From: Phycisphaerae bacterium
GTDB taxonomy: Bacteria; Planctomycetota; Phycisphaerae; UBA1845; Fen-1342
NCBI GenBank assembly: GCA_022842805.1
Contig: JALHOX010000269.1
Coordinates: forward strand, 1-6,327
Direction: 5' to 3'
DNA length: 6,327 nt
The position numbers and the translations under genes were made by a program. The notes under the pieces are model-generated. The model was not told where the DNA came from. It did no database searches and saw only the letters and a list, made by a program, of their open reading frames with translations. Shown one piece after another: positions 5,155 to 6,327 of this stretch (position 1 is its first letter; the number at the start of each line of letters is the position of its first letter).

Positions 5155-6327
5155 CTACGAGGGCCGCGCGATCGCCAGCAACTCGCGGCTACCGCGAATC
5201 AACGCGTGGGCCGCGGAGATATCGGCGGCGAATTCGCGATCGCGATCGGCGAACGGGATTCGCCGGCGCACGATCTGCAACGCCTCGCGCAGCGGCTGCG
5301 TCGGCTGAAGCGGCTTCAGGAATTCGATCGCCTGCGCCGCGCAAAGCAGCTCGATGGCGAGGATGTGCTCGACGCGATCGAGCACTTCAAAGCACTTCAC
5401 CGCCGCCGTCGCGCCCATGCTGACATGATCCTCCTGCCCGAGCGAGGTGGGGATCGTGTCGATCGACGCCGGCGTGGCCAGCACCTTGCACTCATTCACG
5501 AGCGACGCCTGCGTGTATTGCGGGATCATGAAGCCGCTGTTGACGCCGGTGTCCTGCATGAGCAACTTCGGCAGCTTGTCGTCGCCCTCCAGCAACAGAT
5601 AGGTCCGCCGTTCAGAAATCGAGCCCAGGTCCGTCAGCGCGATCGCCAGGTAGTCGAGCGGGGCCGCCAGCGGCGCGCCATGAAAGCTGCCGCCGCTGAT
5701 CACGTCGTCTTCAAAGACGATCGGATTGTCCGTCACGCTGTTGATCTCGCGCTCGAAGATCGCGGCGGCGTGGGCCACGGCGTCGCGCACGGCGCCGTGC
5801 ACCTGCGGCGCACAACGCAGCGAATAGGGATCCTGCACGCGGTCGCAGTCGGCGTGCGAAGCGAGGATCTCGCTGCCCTCCAGATAACGAAGAATGTTGG
5901 CGCTGCTGGCCAGCGCGCCGGCGTGAGCGCGAAGTGCGTGCAGCTTTGCATCGGCGTGACGATTGGTGCCGCGTCGCGCTTCGAGCGTCAGAGCGCAAAT
6001 CAGGTCGGCGAGGTCGAGCAGCCGCCGGGCGCGCAAAACGATTCGCACGCCGTAGGAGCTCATGAACTGCGTCCCGTTGATCAGCGCGAGTCCTTCTTTG
6101 GCGGCGAGCGAAAGCGGCGTGATCCCGAGTTCTGCGAGCGCCGCAGCCGCGGGCCGCGGGCCGCCGCCGCCATGGGTCATCTGCCCGCGCCCGATCAGCG
6201 GCAGGAACAAATGGGCCAGGGGCGCCAAGTCGCCGCTGGCGCCGAGCGAGCCGCGCGTCGGCACCGCCGGCAGCAGGTCGGCGTTCAGCCACGCCGCCAG
6301 CGTCTTCACCACCTCGGGCCGCACACC
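5155..6327 (-). CDS. hutH: Histidine ammonia-lyase family enzyme (N-terminus beyond the window edge)
   Basis: Histidine ammonia-lyase converts L-histidine to trans-urocanate and ammonia in the cytoplasm, the first step of histidine catabolism, using a methylidene-imidazolone (MIO) group formed from an internal Ala-Ser-Gly. The 390 residues present begin inside the conserved GVRPEVV stretch. The MIO triad is in GSLGASGDLAPLAH (Ala29-Ser30-Gly31, counted from the GTG at 6324). Other family landmarks are intact: LINGTQ with Asn83, QDPYSLRCAPQVHG with Gln164, Tyr167 and Arg170, SGGSFHG with Phe214, and GQEDHVSMGA with Glu298. These align with the known HutH active-site residues at an offset of about 112-116, so roughly 112 residues are missing and full length would be near 500, normal for the family. 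The frame is open to the edge, so the apparent GTG start is not the real one. The N-terminal substrate-selectivity loop is outside the window, so a tyrosine or phenylalanine lyase is not formally excluded. No hutU, hutI or other hut gene follows it. Confidence 0.92.
   Translation of the reverse strand, partial: GVRPEVVKTLAAWLNADLLPAVPTRGSLGASGDLAPLAHLFLPLIGRGQMTHGGGGPRPAAAALAELGITPLSLAAKEGLALINGTQFMSSYGVRIVLRARRLLDLADLICALTLEARRGTNRHADAKLHALRAHAGALASSANILRYLEGSEILASHADCDRVQDPYSLRCAPQVHGAVRDAVAHAAAIFEREINSVTDNPIVFEDDVISGGSFHGAPLAAPLDYLAIALTDLGSISERRTYLLLEGDDKLPKLLMQDTGVNSGFMIPQYTQASLVNECKVLATPASIDTIPTSLGQEDHVSMGATAAVKCFEVLDRVEHILAIELLCAAQAIEFLKPLQPTQPLREALQIVRRRIPFADRDREFAADISAAHALIRGSRELLAIARPS

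Noticed and set aside
4128..5423. Open frame of 431 codons on the plus strand
   Set aside because: It runs antisense across parts of the phosphatase, DUF192 and hutH genes plus two intergenic gaps, all of which have clear families on the other strand. Its translation is low-complexity Arg/Ala.

Overview
The window is high-GC DNA (G/C dominates third codon positions throughout) and looks like an ordinary bacterial chromosome segment. It carries no mobile element, CRISPR array, tRNA or rRNA that I can see. The mix fits a planctomycete or another large-genome Gram-negative-type lineage: a long Ala/Arg/Glu coiled-coil membrane protein, a SpoIIE-type phosphatase with a degenerate receiver, a DUF192 lipoprotein and an isolated histidine ammonia-lyase. 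The lineage call is an inference from gene style, not from a marker gene.

Left part, plus strand. A large gene enters from the left edge already in frame and ends at 2542. Its product has a long N-terminal coiled coil, one membrane segment, a region of about 520 residues between membrane segments, and a second membrane segment near the C-terminus. The topology recalls Wzz-like chain-length proteins, but the family match is weak. After a 78-base gap holding a strong dyad (2563-2586) comes a 165-residue protein that I do not recognise (2621-3118).

Right part, minus strand. Reading leftward from the right edge: the C-terminal three quarters of a HutH-family ammonia-lyase (5155-6327), a DUF192 lipoprotein (4572-5099), and a pseudo-receiver plus PP2C/SpoIIE serine phosphatase (3179-4378). 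The phosphatase ends convergently against the 165-residue gene, 60 bases away. Two intergenic gaps on this side contain clear inverted repeats. One lies between hutH and the lipoprotein gene (5110-5146) and overlaps a -10-like TACAAT close to the lipoprotein start. The other lies in the 193-base leader of the phosphatase gene (4454-4485) and resembles a terminator or attenuator.

How the genes work together. No single pathway links the five genes. HutH is cytoplasmic histidine catabolism with no other hut gene visible. The lipoprotein sits in the cell envelope. The phosphatase should act on a phosphorylated anti-sigma-antagonist or similar partner that is not encoded here. The coiled-coil protein is an inner-membrane protein of unknown role. 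I found no convincing new multi-gene system. The most useful leads are the unrecognised 165-residue protein with its upstream dyad, the architecture of the coiled-coil protein, and the two structured intergenic regions.
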